The notes under the pieces were generated by a model. That model saw only the letters and a list, made by a program, of their open reading frames with translations. It did not search any database and had not been told where the DNA came from. From Candidula unifasciata (lineage: Eukaryota > Mollusca > Gastropoda > Stylommatophora > Geomitridae): a DNA stretch of 64,000 bases. The DNA lies in assembly GCA_905116865.2 (NCBI GenBank), contig CAJHNH020004891.1, positions 382,501 to 446,500 on the forward strand, written 5' to 3'. Below, piece after piece: positions 54,851-64,000 of this stretch (positions are counted from its first letter, which is position 1; every line of letters begins with the position of its first letter). The position numbers and the translations under genes are program-made.

Positions 54851-55930
54851 GTGTCTACAGCGAGGTGCAATTCTCACCAAGCGTCCCAGCAGCACATTCG
54901 CTGTCACATCTTGCCCCAGTGTAGAAACGCTTACACCTCGATGAAAAGGTTATAGGAATGTCAGACCAGGTGACTGACACTGCCTGCTGCAGGCTGAGCT
55001 GCAATAATCCCCAAAACTCCCAGAAAGACATTTGCTGAAACATCCGGGACCCTCAAAGTCAGGTATACAGCCCAAAGGATATCCGCCAGAGGCCAAAACA
55101 CAATCCTCATCATAGGAACTATAACATACCAGCTTACACTCACGTCTGTATCGCCGACAATCGCAAAAAAGATACTCTCTAAACTGCCCTGATAGGTAAA
55201 GGCACATAGTGGAGTGTGTAGATTTGCTTGTTTCCCGTATCGGTGTTATTTAAAGCAAACTTTGACTTTTTCTGCAAGTCGTAGCTAAATAATCTGACCC
55301 CCCATTAGAAGATGTGTTTGTGCATCCCCTCTGTTGTGTATGGCATATCTGTTTACTGAATACACCCTTGACAATTTCACCACCTAGGAGGCGACAGAGA
55401 ATGCCGGTGTCCGTTGGTTGATAGTTTGCGGGCAGCTCAAGCTGTTGTAGAAATGTCCATCACTGATGATGTGTTCAGAGATAAATAGTAGCCCACAAAC
55501 TGGTTAGCCATGTCAATTGTATCAGTTTTTTGTATGAGGTCACAGTGCATGTCCAGCTTTTTATTGTCTACAAGCTGCTTAATCATGAAGAAACAGATGA
55601 CTGCAGTCGTTCCCTAGGTAAAGGTCAGTGACAGATCTGTGAGGGTAGCTGGTCCTGGTGCTGACACTTTGACTCTGACCTAAGTAAAAGCCAGTGTTTT
55701 GTTCAATGCTAACTGTGTAGACAAAACGTTGACAGTAAGACCTGAGGCATCATTACCACCTAGTATATCTCTCTGCCCTGTGTGCTATATGCTACATCAG
55801 CGTACTGACAAAAAAGATCGAACCATCCACATTGCAGGAGACCATATGAGGTACGCTTGCCATCTACGCCACATGAGTTGTGGGCACAACGACATTTGTA
55901 GTTATACTTTGGCTTTAAGATAAAAAAAAA
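54850..55930 (-). pseudogene. Frameshifted multi-EGF-like gene remnant
   Basis: Minus strand, in order: 'YKCRCAHNSCGVDGK' and 'CGWFDLFCQYADVAYS' (EGF-like knuckle and linker, 55780-55900). Then 'QSVSTRTSYPHRSVTDLYLG' (55600s), 'QFVGYYLSLNTSS' (55480s), 'GQFREYLFCDCRRYRREC' and 'EGPGCFSKCLSGSFGDYC' (55210-54990). Last, in another frame, 'FYTGARCDSECAAGTLGENC' (54910-54860). The Cys spacing and Gly/Tyr positions match extracellular MEGF/scavenger-receptor-like proteins. At least four frame changes or stops without splice sites mark it as decayed. It may be a processed or captured fragment. Confidence 0.55.
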
Positions 55931-56229
55931 CTGAACGCACGATAAAAAGAATACACGAGTTACGTCTTCGAACCTCACAGCACCACATGTCTGTTACATG
56001 TGCTGGTTTGCATCTGTGTATCTGTAAAGGCCAATCTCGAACCACATGATCCTGATATTTTAGATAAAATTACGATCGTGAATTGAGTAGGGAAATTAAC
56101 CGTCTCCATCTTGGTGCGGTCCGGTGCGCACATGTGTGCACTTGGTGCAGGCTTGATATAATTTGAGCGAGGAGGGGAATGGGTCAAGGTGTCCGAATAC
56201 TTTCAGACTATTGTAGGGTTCTAATCACT

Positions 56230-56965
56230 CTAGGTCGTGAGTGCAGAGACTTGCCAGCTGGTGCTGCAGAATCAGAATTTCAACAAATGATTCATGATAA
56301 TTCCCGCCCAGGCGATGTGATTATCTGTACAAATCGCTGTGTGTTGAGGGGCAGTCGAAGTGCTTGGGAATTCATAGCAAAGTTAAATGGACGTCGCCTA
56401 GTGCAGCAAAGCCTTGCATATGATCACAACGTCTAGTATGAGAATGGAGGTGGAGGAGGTCCCTGCTCCCCTCCGCTGGCTTGAGAATCATCTCTGTACA
56501 CACGTGATGTAATTGTAACTGACTCACAGAGTATGTTGGGAAGGGTGAGGAACAGGCATACGTCGACTTCAGAGTTCCTGGGTAGTAAGAATCCTTTGTA
56601 TATTTTCTCTATGTCATGCCGCTGTGTTGGGAAATGAGCAGGCAGATAGACTGGCTGGTTTTGCACCGCTTAGTTGTGAATTGATGTATGACAAGCTAGA
56701 TATTGTGAGGGCCCTTTGGGAACGAGTGAGCAGTGCGGGATGCGAGGATAGATCATTACAGTATGAGGAGAATGGCGTTTCGAGGAGTTACCAGGGGCTT
56801 GGCTGACGCTCAACACTCAGGGGAAGGATGAGACGGATTATCAATTAGACGGCTACTGGTGCCATCGGAACTGGAACTCTTCGCTTGCTGCTGAAGTAGG
56901 TACGGAGCACTTATGGGAGTAACCCGAGTGCCGTGATGTCGATTCTTAATTTACATTTTTTTTTT
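56230..56965 (+). mobile_element. NLR retrotransposon RNase H pseudogene
   Basis: 'RECRDLPAGAAESEFQQMIH' leads into a mutated first motif ('IICTNRCV' where intact copies have 'IIYTDGSV', so the catalytic Asp is lost). A frameshift follows near 56430. 'LGNEQADRLAGFAPLSCE' and 'ALWERVSSAG' mark the C-terminus. The 3' end ('gccatcggaactggaactct', 'cccgagtgccgtgatgtcga') runs to about 56960. Confidence 0.75.
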
Positions 56966-57044
56966 AATTCAACAGGTGCTTTGAGTAAACAGAAGGAAAA
57001 GGCTGCATAAGCATTGCTCTGAGAACTGGTTTTAGTAATGAAGA

Positions 57045-57061
57045 AAGACCAACAACAACAA

Positions 57062-57094
<33 letters not shown>

Positions 57095-57133
57095 ACAACA
57101 ACAACAACAACAACAACAACAAAACACACACAC
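57045..57133. repeat. (AAC)n microsatellite
   Basis: About 27 AAC units with one slip, ending in ACACAC. Confidence 0.95.
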
Positions 57134-57413
57134 AGTTGGAAAACTTACTTAACTAAAGAAGACATTTCTAAAACGATGACTGAAAGGAAGAGCTGAGTCA
57201 GGCAAAAAATGTGTAGACTGCGATACAAGTGGGAAAATAAACATTAGGAGATGTTAATAATATAGCTCTCCACTTAGAGAAAATGTGACGAGATTTCAAA
57301 TTATTCAAGGCATAAATGCGAAAGAGGACAGGGTCGCAGAACACGAGGAAGAAACAAAAAAAAATGTACAAATCAAACCAGATGCATTCTATACCAGTAT
57401 CAAGTGTTAATGA

Positions 57414-58517
57414 ACGACTCGAAAAGGTGCAAAATGAAGCCATGCGTATTGTTTTGGGACGTACAAGAGACACATCCTGTGGAGCAATGAGGTATCTACT
57501 TGACTTTCCAACAATGAACCAAAGGATCAGGATGTGGAGGGCTCGGGCATACCTCAAAATATGTGCTGATAAGAAACACCCACTGCATCAAGCGCTTTTT
57601 AGTGAAAAGGGCGACAGACTGAAGAGGGGAAAATCGTGGCTAGGTCGGGCAGAAGATGTTATTAGGCAAATATGCAGCCTAACCGACATCATACCTGGTG
57701 CAGAATGGATACCTGTGCCTCAGGCGTTTATTTGTACAGTTTCCTGTATTGTCACACTCAACAGGCGATGTAGAGAAGAGAATCCTGTTGCTGTTAATGC
57801 AGAGGTCAACGCTCTCATCGGTGAAAATTCAGACGAAGCAGATGCACTAATCTATACAGACGGATCCGTTATACGCCAAAGAAGAAGCGCATGGGCATTT
57901 ACAGCACGCTCAGCGGGCAGAACAGTCAAAGAAGCCAACGGCGCCTTCTCCATGACAACCAGCTGCATGACGATGGAGGTGATGGCAGTGACGCAAGCGT
58001 TTGCCTGGCTTGAAACACAAAAATACACCCGCATATATATACTCAGTGATTCAATGAGTATGATCCGGAGGGTTCGGGCAGGTTCAATGCGAATAAAATG
58101 GCTTGAATCAATTCAGAAGTCCACTGTGCGAGGAGTCACCTTTATTTTTGTTCTGGGGCACGCAGGCGTCGATGGAAATGAAAGAGCTGACAGGTTGGCT
58201 GGATCCGCTATCACTACCGACGGTCGGCCTATGGATCATGCTGATATTATCAATGCCCTCAGAGAAATGGGAAGGATAGAGGACTTTGGTGGCAATGAAT
58301 CCACATCACTCGCCAGAATGGCAGACTTGGAAATTAAGATCGGCACAGCAAAAAACGAGACGCACACCGGACACGTCAGAAGACTTGTTAATCAACACTG
58401 AACTGGTACTATTAGCCATCGGACGTTGGGGTTCATACTGAGGGGAGGATCTGAGCACCTATGGACATGTCCGGAGTGCAATGATGATAACCCAACTAAC
58501 TAACTAACTAACTAACT
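57414..58517 (+). mobile_element. 5'-truncated NLR retrotransposon with full RNase H and 12-bp target duplication
   Basis: Bounded by perfect AAGTGTTAATGA at 57402-57413 and 58518-58529, with a (AACT)n tail at 58488-58517. The frame encodes the RT connection region ('RLEKVQNEAMRIVLGRTRD', 'GAMRYLLDFPTMNQRIRMWR') and then RNase H. All active-site positions are kept: Asp182 ('YTDGS'), Glu221 ('MEVMAV'), Asp245 ('LSDSMSM'), His282 ('GHAGVDG') and Asp292 ('NERADRLAG'), numbered from an ATG at 57316. A TGA at 58399 interrupts the C-terminus, which continues to 'HLWTCPECNDD'. Codons 1-33 lie outside the insertion and are chance readthrough. Confidence 0.92.
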
Positions 58518-58529
58518 AAGTGTTAATGA

Positions 58530-59110
58530 TAGAAGCGGTTGTCAGAACGAGATCCAGAATCTATCGCACCAGACGCTCAAAGCGGTAAAAGCGAAACTGG
58601 TCTCTAGGACATCCGCTTACATTCATTTATTGGGAACATTAGGAGGTGTGGCAGCCTGCCGAGCTGACCCACAACCTCCCCTCGATAAATTGGAATGTGA
58701 TGTTTGCTATAGTGCAAAATTACGGTTAAATCTTGTCATTTATACCGGAAATTATGCTTAATCGTTTGTACAATGCGTTGCGGAAAGATGTCCAGTATTT
58801 ACGTGTTTTGGATATTTTGTGGACAGACCCCTAACCTGTTACTTGCCTTTGCGTTGGTTTGATAAATAAAAATTCGTATGACATTCACGTTGAAAAGCAG
58901 GCTGACAACTCCATAGAGTAAAGTATTCATAATTTAGCGTGTTACTTCCCTTAGGAATATATCAAGGGAGATAGACGTAGAAAGGAAATGCGCAGAAACG
59001 AAGGCTCGGTGTCACAAGGTCCGAACAGTTCTCCAACAGTGGTTTTTTCTCTTTTTTTTTTTTTCCAGTTTTAAAATTGGTTACAATTGCAGTCTGAAAG
59101 ATTGACGCCA
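58530..59110. other. No recognised gene
   Basis: No domain or family repeat was recognised. A T-run lies at 59052-59064. Confidence 0.35.
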
Positions 59111-59134
59111 TGTGATTCAACTTTCATATCATCA

Positions 59135-59524
59135 TCATCATCATCAGGTGATCATGCCTCTCCACAATCCGCGATTTCCTGCAGCATGTATCAGTTCGTG
59201 TGCTGACACAGTTCCATGCCATGCAAAAAGACTGTCAAGAATCTTCTCTCGTTGTCTTCCTCTTTCCCTCCTTCTACAGATCTTTCCAATGGTCACAACA
59301 TGTTCCATTTTCCCTCTTCTCATAACATGGCCAAAAAATGATGACTGTCTCCTTCTGATATCTGTGGTAAGTTGTCTTCGGGCTCCCGCCTCTTTCAAAA
59401 CCTCTTGGTTGCTCTTTCTGGCTGTCCAAGGTATTCTAAGCATTCTTCTGTGAAACCACATCTCTGAGGCCTCTAGAAATTGTTTGGCTTGCCAACCGAT
59501 TGTCCAGGATTCACTTGTGAACAT
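59135..59524 (-). mobile_element. Reverse transcriptase C-terminal fragment, one open frame
   Basis: The cleanest C-terminus here: 'FTSESWTIGWQAKQFLEASE', 'RRMLRIPWTARKSNQEVLKE', 'RRRQSSFFGHVMRRGKMEHV', 'NRGLWRGMIT'. A (GAT)n tail lies at 59129-59146. No palm domain. Confidence 0.85.
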
Positions 59525-59649
59525 TAGACATATAAATTACAATAATAGAGGACAAGAAATTGTCTGAAACTTCAGACATCAAACACTTTATCAAGAATCT
59601 TTATTCTTAGATAAAGCTGACAGTTCAACCTTGTTATTTAGACACACAT

Positions 59650-60235
59650 ATCTCCTTGTAACTCCTCGCAGTGCCATTCTTCTCGGACCGCAATGATCTA
59701 TATGTTCTTCGGCAATGTTCACTTGCTTCCAAAGGGCCCTCACAACATCCAGCTTTTCATACATTAGTTCACCACTAAGTGGTGCAGAACCGGTCAGTTT
59801 ATCTGACTGCTCTTTTCCTAACACACCGGCATAAGAAAATATCCAAAGGATGCTAACTACCCGGGACCTTTAAAGTGATGCTTGCATCAGTTCTTTCTTT
59901 TAAAGAAAATGCCAGGTATAGATATTATTCGTTTCACACTGCCCAAAAGCATGTCGTAAGAGTCGACTAAATGGGGAGCTTCCTTTGAAGTCGGAGTGCA
60001 TCTGCCGGAGAGGCAAGGAACCAACAGTCTGTATTCAAGAGAATGAGATCTGTAAAACTGATGCACACGCAATACTCTGGTTCTGGAGCAGGACTGCAGT
60101 TCAGTAGTGGACGAGCAACCAGAACTTTCTGCCAGAGTTTACAGCTGGTCAGCGCGAAGAAGAACTAGCATACTGGTTGTAAACAAAAGCCCTCCTTGCT
60201 AAACTCCGCCCATGTCTAGTCATCCTTACTTTTGT
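59650..60235 (-). mobile_element. NLR RNase H C-terminus interrupted by SINE-D
   Basis: 'LGKEQSDKLTGSAPLSGELM', 'YEKLDVVRALWKQVN', 'RRMALRGVTR' on the minus strand. The sequence left of 59938 and right of 60167 aligns continuously with 49950-50300 ('ctagcatactggttgtaaa'). Its 3' end is replaced by 'gtatttagacac...' at about 59650. Confidence 0.75.
59939..60166 (+). mobile_element. SINE-D nested in an NLR remnant
   Basis: 'caaaagcatgtcgtaagagt', 'aactttctgccagagtttac', ending 'cgcgaagaagaa' (short GAA tail). The uninterrupted counterpart at 50213-50245 shows the pre-insertion sequence. The copy is 5'-truncated. Confidence 0.85.
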
Positions 60236-60480
60236 TTAGTAGCAGCAGTGGTCTAGTGTCTAGACGCCGTCTTGTCGGCCTGCAGGTTAGAAACCTCACC
60301 GGACGGGTTTGAACATAAATTAGAGATCGGCTCCCAAGCCGACCTTGTGGGATGTTAATCACATCATCTAGTGTGTGTGTACGCAATGGTACCTAGTACA
60401 GGCACCTTTGTATGCATCATGTGTGTGTGTGTGTGTGTATGTGTTTTTTTTTTTTCTCACTAGCACAACTGTAATAGACA
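60236..60480 (+). mobile_element. Possible tRNA-headed SINE
   Basis: 'gcagcagtggtctagtgtct' (A-box-like) and 'acgggtttgaacat' (B-box-like) are followed by 'gaccttgtgggatgttaatc', which recalls SINE-A but is diverged. A TG repeat (60420-60438) follows. Confidence 0.4.
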
Positions 60481-60553
60481 CTTTGTAGTGGGTACTGGCA
60501 CCCTTTTAGACACATTTTAGTCAGTTATAAAAGTTTGTCTCGTATCCTTTACA

Positions 60554-60745
60554 AATTAAACAAGTAACAGAAAGTGTATTGATCGGCACTCATAGAAAGA
60601 AGTAGAAAGATAGAAGAACACACTAGACAACAGAAAAACGAAAGCTATAGTTACCGTGCCGGGAATCAAACCTGTCACCTCCAGACGACATGTGCGCCTC
60701 GCCATGGAAACAAGTGCACTAAGAACATTGTGAACTAGGCACACC
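60554..60745 (-). mobile_element. SINE-H, tRNA-headed SINE
   Basis: On the minus strand, 'catggcgaggcgcacatgtc' and B box GGTTTGATTCC lie near the high end. The body ends 'atgagtgccgatcaatacac' and 'tttctgttacttg'. The tail recurs at 61064 and 45373. Confidence 0.6.
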
Positions 60746-60772
60746 CCCTCCCCCCCCCCCCCCCCCCCCCCA
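60743..60772. repeat. Poly-C run
   Basis: About 20 consecutive C. Confidence 0.9.
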
Positions 60773-61063
60773 AGGTGTCTTATTGACCATGTCTATCGTA
60801 CAGCTTGAAAATCCACAACTATGGAATACGGACAGAATTCATTTCAAATCAATGAAATGGCACCATAGGCTACAGAAATGTATGTTAACGAAGCATATGT
60901 CGAATAACACTCACAGCAACAATTTACGAACACAGTAGACCTTAATGCTTTGTCTAGATTACACAAACAATTAGGAAAGGTATTTGATTGGTAGCTTCCC
61001 GTTTGTATACGTCATTCCTATAAATATACAGAAGGGGAACCTTTGAGGTCGTTAAATATTATG

Positions 61064-61119
61064 AATTAAACAAGTAACAGAAAGTGTATTGATCGGCACT
61101 CATTGAAAGAAGTAGAAAG
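61064..61119 (-). mobile_element. SINE-H 3' fragment
   Basis: A 56-bp near-identical repeat of 60554-60609 (one mismatch) at 510-bp spacing, same orientation. Confidence 0.65.
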
Positions 61120-61135
61120 GTATATAGGAATGAGG

Positions 61136-61355
61136 TTTCCTTTACAGGACGTTGCAGAACCAACCCCAGCATTTATCGGCTGTTGAAGTTTTTATGGGCA
61201 AATTTTACGTTCAGTAGTTTGTCATTGCTCACTGGACGGTCAGCTCTTACCACTGTCGAATCCATGTCAAGACATATCGTCCACAGCAGGGAATGAACCC
61301 GGCACTCCGGCGTTACGAAGCGTGTTCGCAACGTGTGAGACACTGACGCCGACTT
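61136..61355 (-). mobile_element. SINE-B
   Basis: 'cctttacaggacgttgcaga', 'gttcagtagtttgtcattgc', with the head at 61300-61353 ('gttacgaagcgtgttcgcaa'). The B box is degenerate (GGTTCATTCCC). Confidence 0.8.
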
Positions 61356-61369
61356 TTAATGAGTGGGGG

Positions 61370-61700
61370 GTCGGGGGAGGGGGAGCCCTGACATCATCTA
61401 ACCAGTGTCATTTGTTCCATTTAAAAACTAATCTAGTATTGTATGCCCGATATGCTACTGGAGTGAAATGGGTCCTTTACTTCCCTCTCCACTTGTTGCT
61501 AATTCATTTTCCGGGAAAAGAGCGCATACAGTCTGAAAAGTTTGAAAACGCTTGCTTTACCCTTCAGTGCCTCCGATTTGATTGCAGAATGTAAACAGTT
61601 TGTGACGTCGATTTGATTTCAGATTTTACCCGGAAGTGAAGTTCTCTAAGGACGCTTTTCGGTGACAATTGTTGCAGAATTCCGAGCAGATTTCTTCCTA
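61370..61700. other. No recognised gene
   Basis: A G-run at 61362-61385. The 90-codon frame at 61322-61594 begins in the SINE-B head and has no domain. Confidence 0.35.
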
Positions 61701-61703
61701 CAA

Positions 61704-62310
61704 TACGGTTGTCTAAATGGCAGGCCTGGTATTAAATGTTGGCATTGGCTTATTCATCCTTGCCTTCATCTGGATCTTGGCTCTGATAATATGTCTTGCT
61801 TTTTCCAAGTCCCCAACAAAAATTGCGTAAGAAACTGTTCTTGAACTTCAAGTTCAATCTTCTAAACATTTGTTTGAGTTTAGCGTGCTTATCAGCCCTT
61901 ATCAGTTTTACTTTTACAATCTGGAATACTAACTCTTGGTTACTCGGTCCCACGGGCAGAAAGATGCACGCAGACTTCGAAAAAAAAACGTGCTGCAGTT
62001 TAATTGTATTTTTAATTTAATAATTTATTAATGTCATTAGAAACCCTGGCCCACTACACATACATGTGAATGGCTCTGGTCTGAATCAGGTTAGGCAGTT
62101 TAAATATATAAGAAGTATGATCACAGAAGATGGTAGAATTGACAGAGAAATAAAAACCAGATGTCAGAAAGCAAATGCATTTATATACCAATTGTCACCA
62201 TTATTTAGACATCCAAGCATAATTATGAGTGCAAGGAGACAGATTATTTATAGCATATTCATTTCATTATTAGGCTACTAGTGCCAAACATGGACACTAT
62301 CTAAAAGCCC
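61704..62310 (+). repeat. Duplicated block, copy 2 (uninterrupted)
   Basis: Matches 50320-51662 without the NLR insertion. It holds the empty target site AATCTTCTAAACAT at 61856 and the longer version of the RT fragment. Confidence 0.88.
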
Positions 62311-62690
62311 ATATACGCAAAGTCACCACCTGCAAGATGAGGTGCCTGAGAAAAGCGGCAGTCAACCTAACCATCCAAGATCAAGTGAATAATGATACTA
62401 TCAGACAATTTTTAAAACAACAACTTATACTAGATTCATCAAGAAATAGCAGATCAAGTGGTTTGGCCATCTCATTAGAATGCAGCAAGATCAAATACCA
62501 TCACAAGCACTACATCTCAGAAGATCAGCTACAAGAACAAGAGGACTGCCGTAGAAAATATGGATGGTCAACATTAAAAACACTCTACGCCTTAACGCCA
62601 TGACAATAGCCAGTGGCAGCTGGTGTGCACTGGATCGCAAATTATTCCTCCCAAGTCGCTTAATGGCAAAAGTGGTTTATGATGATGATG
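62060..62690 (+). mobile_element. Reverse transcriptase C-terminal third
   Basis: 'GRIDREIKTRCQKANAFIYQ', 'SPLFRHPSIIMSARRQIIYS', 'CQTWTLSKSPYT', then across frameshifts 'IKWFGHLIRMQQDQIPSQAL', 'HLRRSATRTRGLP', 'NTLRLNAMTIASGSWCALDR'. A (GAT)n tail lies at 62680-62691. The YxDD palm is absent. It extends beyond the homologous copy at 51420. Confidence 0.8.
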
Positions 62691-62934
62691 ATTAATGATT
62701 TTTTTAATATGTATAATATTTTTATTTCTACTTAATTAACATTATAATTTTTAAATTTTTTTTTTCAGTTTAACAAATTCTATAGAAGATAGAAATTAAA
62801 GTGTGTGCGTGCATGCATGCACAAAAGGGGGGAGGGAATAGCCATGAGACAAATTTGAAGAAAAAAGCTGGTGACTAAAATAGAATGAAAGTCTGGCATC
62901 ACAATATGTGGCTGATTTAAATATTATATATTAA

Positions 62935-63205
62935 AAAAATAAGAAAAAGACAGTCACTGTTCTTTGGCCACATAATAAGAAGAGACACATTTGAGAAAAT
63001 TGTTACAACTGGAAAGATCAGTGGGAAAAGGGGTAGAGGCAGACCAAGAGAGATAATGTTGGATGGGCTGAAATGATGGCATGGACGGATATCATCAAGA
63101 GAGCTGATCCAGGCAACCAGGAATTGTGATCTGTGGAGACACGTAAGCGCCTATGTCAGTTGGCAGGGCACATGATAATGATGGTGGTGATGATGATATA
63201 TCAAA
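62935..63205 (+). mobile_element. Reverse transcriptase C-terminal end
   Basis: 'RKRQSLFFGHIIRRDTFEKI', 'VTTGKISGKRGRGRPREIML', one stop, then 'ISSRELIQATRNCDLWRHVS' and 'AYVSWQGT', with a (GAT)n-like tail to 63200. Confidence 0.8.
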
Positions 63206-63334
63206 AGTAAATGGATACAGACGTGAGAGAAGGCTATGGACACACAAGATGACCACCTGCACATGGTGTAGAATTTAAGAGGTATTTTGTGCCAGGCAAC
63301 ACAGAATGCAGTCTGTGCATATATCTCTGAGGGG

Positions 63335-63470
63335 TGTCTGACCGAACAGTCAACAGTGCTGGGCTGTCATGCTGGAGACCCTAGTTTAAATCCTCAATAA
63401 GGTTGTGGAATTTTTGATCATGTTTTGTTGTTGTTTGCAAGCAAAAATAAAATCAAAATCTGAACAGTCT
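63335..63470 (+). mobile_element. SINE-G-like tRNA-headed repeat
   Basis: 'tgaccgaacagtcaacagtg' and 'ctgggctgtcatgctggaga' parallel the SINE-G head at 17960-18010 (inverted). The B-box-like 'agtttaaatcc' follows. Confidence 0.5.
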
Positions 63471-63504
63471 GTGTCTTAGCCATGCTGCCCTAACTTTGTT
63501 GTTT

Positions 63505-63852
63505 GAACAAGGATCAACATCATGGCACACGGGTAGTAACCTGTAAGTGCTCCGTTCTTCTTCCAACTCAAGTCTGAGTCTGAAGAAGCTCAGCACAGTG
63601 CACAGACTGTGTAGCTTTTAACTCCAAATGTTGCCTGAACAGCGCTGTTAGGCTACTGTTTTCGATTTCCAACTGCCAAGGGATTTTTTTACGTTCACAA
63701 CAATGCACATAAGCATTCGATCTCACTACCCAGAGACCAGGGAGAATTACTACAAGTCCAAGTCTACGTGAAAAATCCCTGCCCTTTATGGGGATTAAAC
63801 CCGGAACCTCTAGCACTCGAGGCAGACACCATGCCTAGAGACCACGCAGCCC
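63505..63852 (-). mobile_element. SINE-E
   Basis: 'gatcaacatcatggcacacg', 'agctcagcacagtgcacaga', 'ctacccagagaccagggaga'. The minus-strand head is 'ggtctctaggcatggtgtct' with B box GGTTTAATCCC. A roughly 30-bp deletion lies near 63610. Confidence 0.8.
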
Positions 63853-64000
63853 CCATGCTGCCCTAGTATCTCTAGCTCAAAGACCCCCTTTACTTTTTCC
63901 GCAGCCTACACTAAAAAAGTGTTGAATACAGGCAAAAATGTCATACACCTCTTTTGGTTAAGATTTTTATTATCAAGTACAAAGTATGGGTAATTAGCAA

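Noticed and set aside
57316..57413. N-terminus of the 361-codon frame at 57316-58401
   Set aside because: The target-site duplication ends at 57413, so these codons are flanking DNA.

Overview
This is eukaryotic, repeat-dominated DNA. There are no operons, no bacterial start signals and almost no long unique reading frames. It holds tRNA-derived SINEs, many dead non-LTR retrotransposon ends, solo-LTR-like insertions, minisatellites and very long microsatellites. The mix of RNase H-bearing and RTE-like retrotransposon ends, tRNA-headed SINEs and a multi-EGF pseudogene suggests a lophotrochozoan, most likely a gastropod mollusc. That identification is an inference from recognised repeat and protein styles; no single sequence here proves it.

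Layout. 0-10 kb: retrotransposon ends, SINEs and a 38-bp satellite (2566-4550). 10-22 kb: a 22-bp minisatellite with a 504-bp higher-order duplication, (TTC)n/(ACT)n arrays, a reverse transcriptase remnant keeping the YADD motif, and a 53-55-bp satellite. 22-27 kb: SINEs, a 54-bp repeat and a (GAAA)n array. 27.3-34.0 kb: one poly-C minisatellite split by a 3.1-kb insertion with solo-LTR hallmarks that carries about 870 bp of (GACA)n/(GATA)n. 34-41 kb: SINEs and reverse transcriptase ends. 41.5-44.8 kb: the only convincing host gene, two minus-strand exons with matching splice sites and phase that encode a membrane helix and a C-terminal RING finger; their intron holds a 57-bp minisatellite. 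45-51 kb: RNase H remnants (one amplified into a 72-bp minisatellite), a possible host exon and a hAT-type MITE. 51.7-54.5 kb: an internally deleted EN-RT-RNase H retrotransposon interrupted by a 700-bp solo LTR. 54.9-55.9 kb: a frameshifted multi-EGF-like pseudogene. 56-64 kb: more RNase H and RT copies, including one with a perfect 12-bp target duplication, and a duplicate of the block at 50.3-51.7 kb.

The clearest biology is a readable record of insertions: several elements have exact target-site duplications, and for some the empty site is visible in the window or can be inferred from an unbroken reading frame. Family names used here (SINE-A to SINE-H, NLR for the RNase H-bearing retrotransposon) are local labels. 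No intact autonomous transposon, virus, CRISPR array or bacterial system was found. The long low-complexity reading frames are products of repeats.
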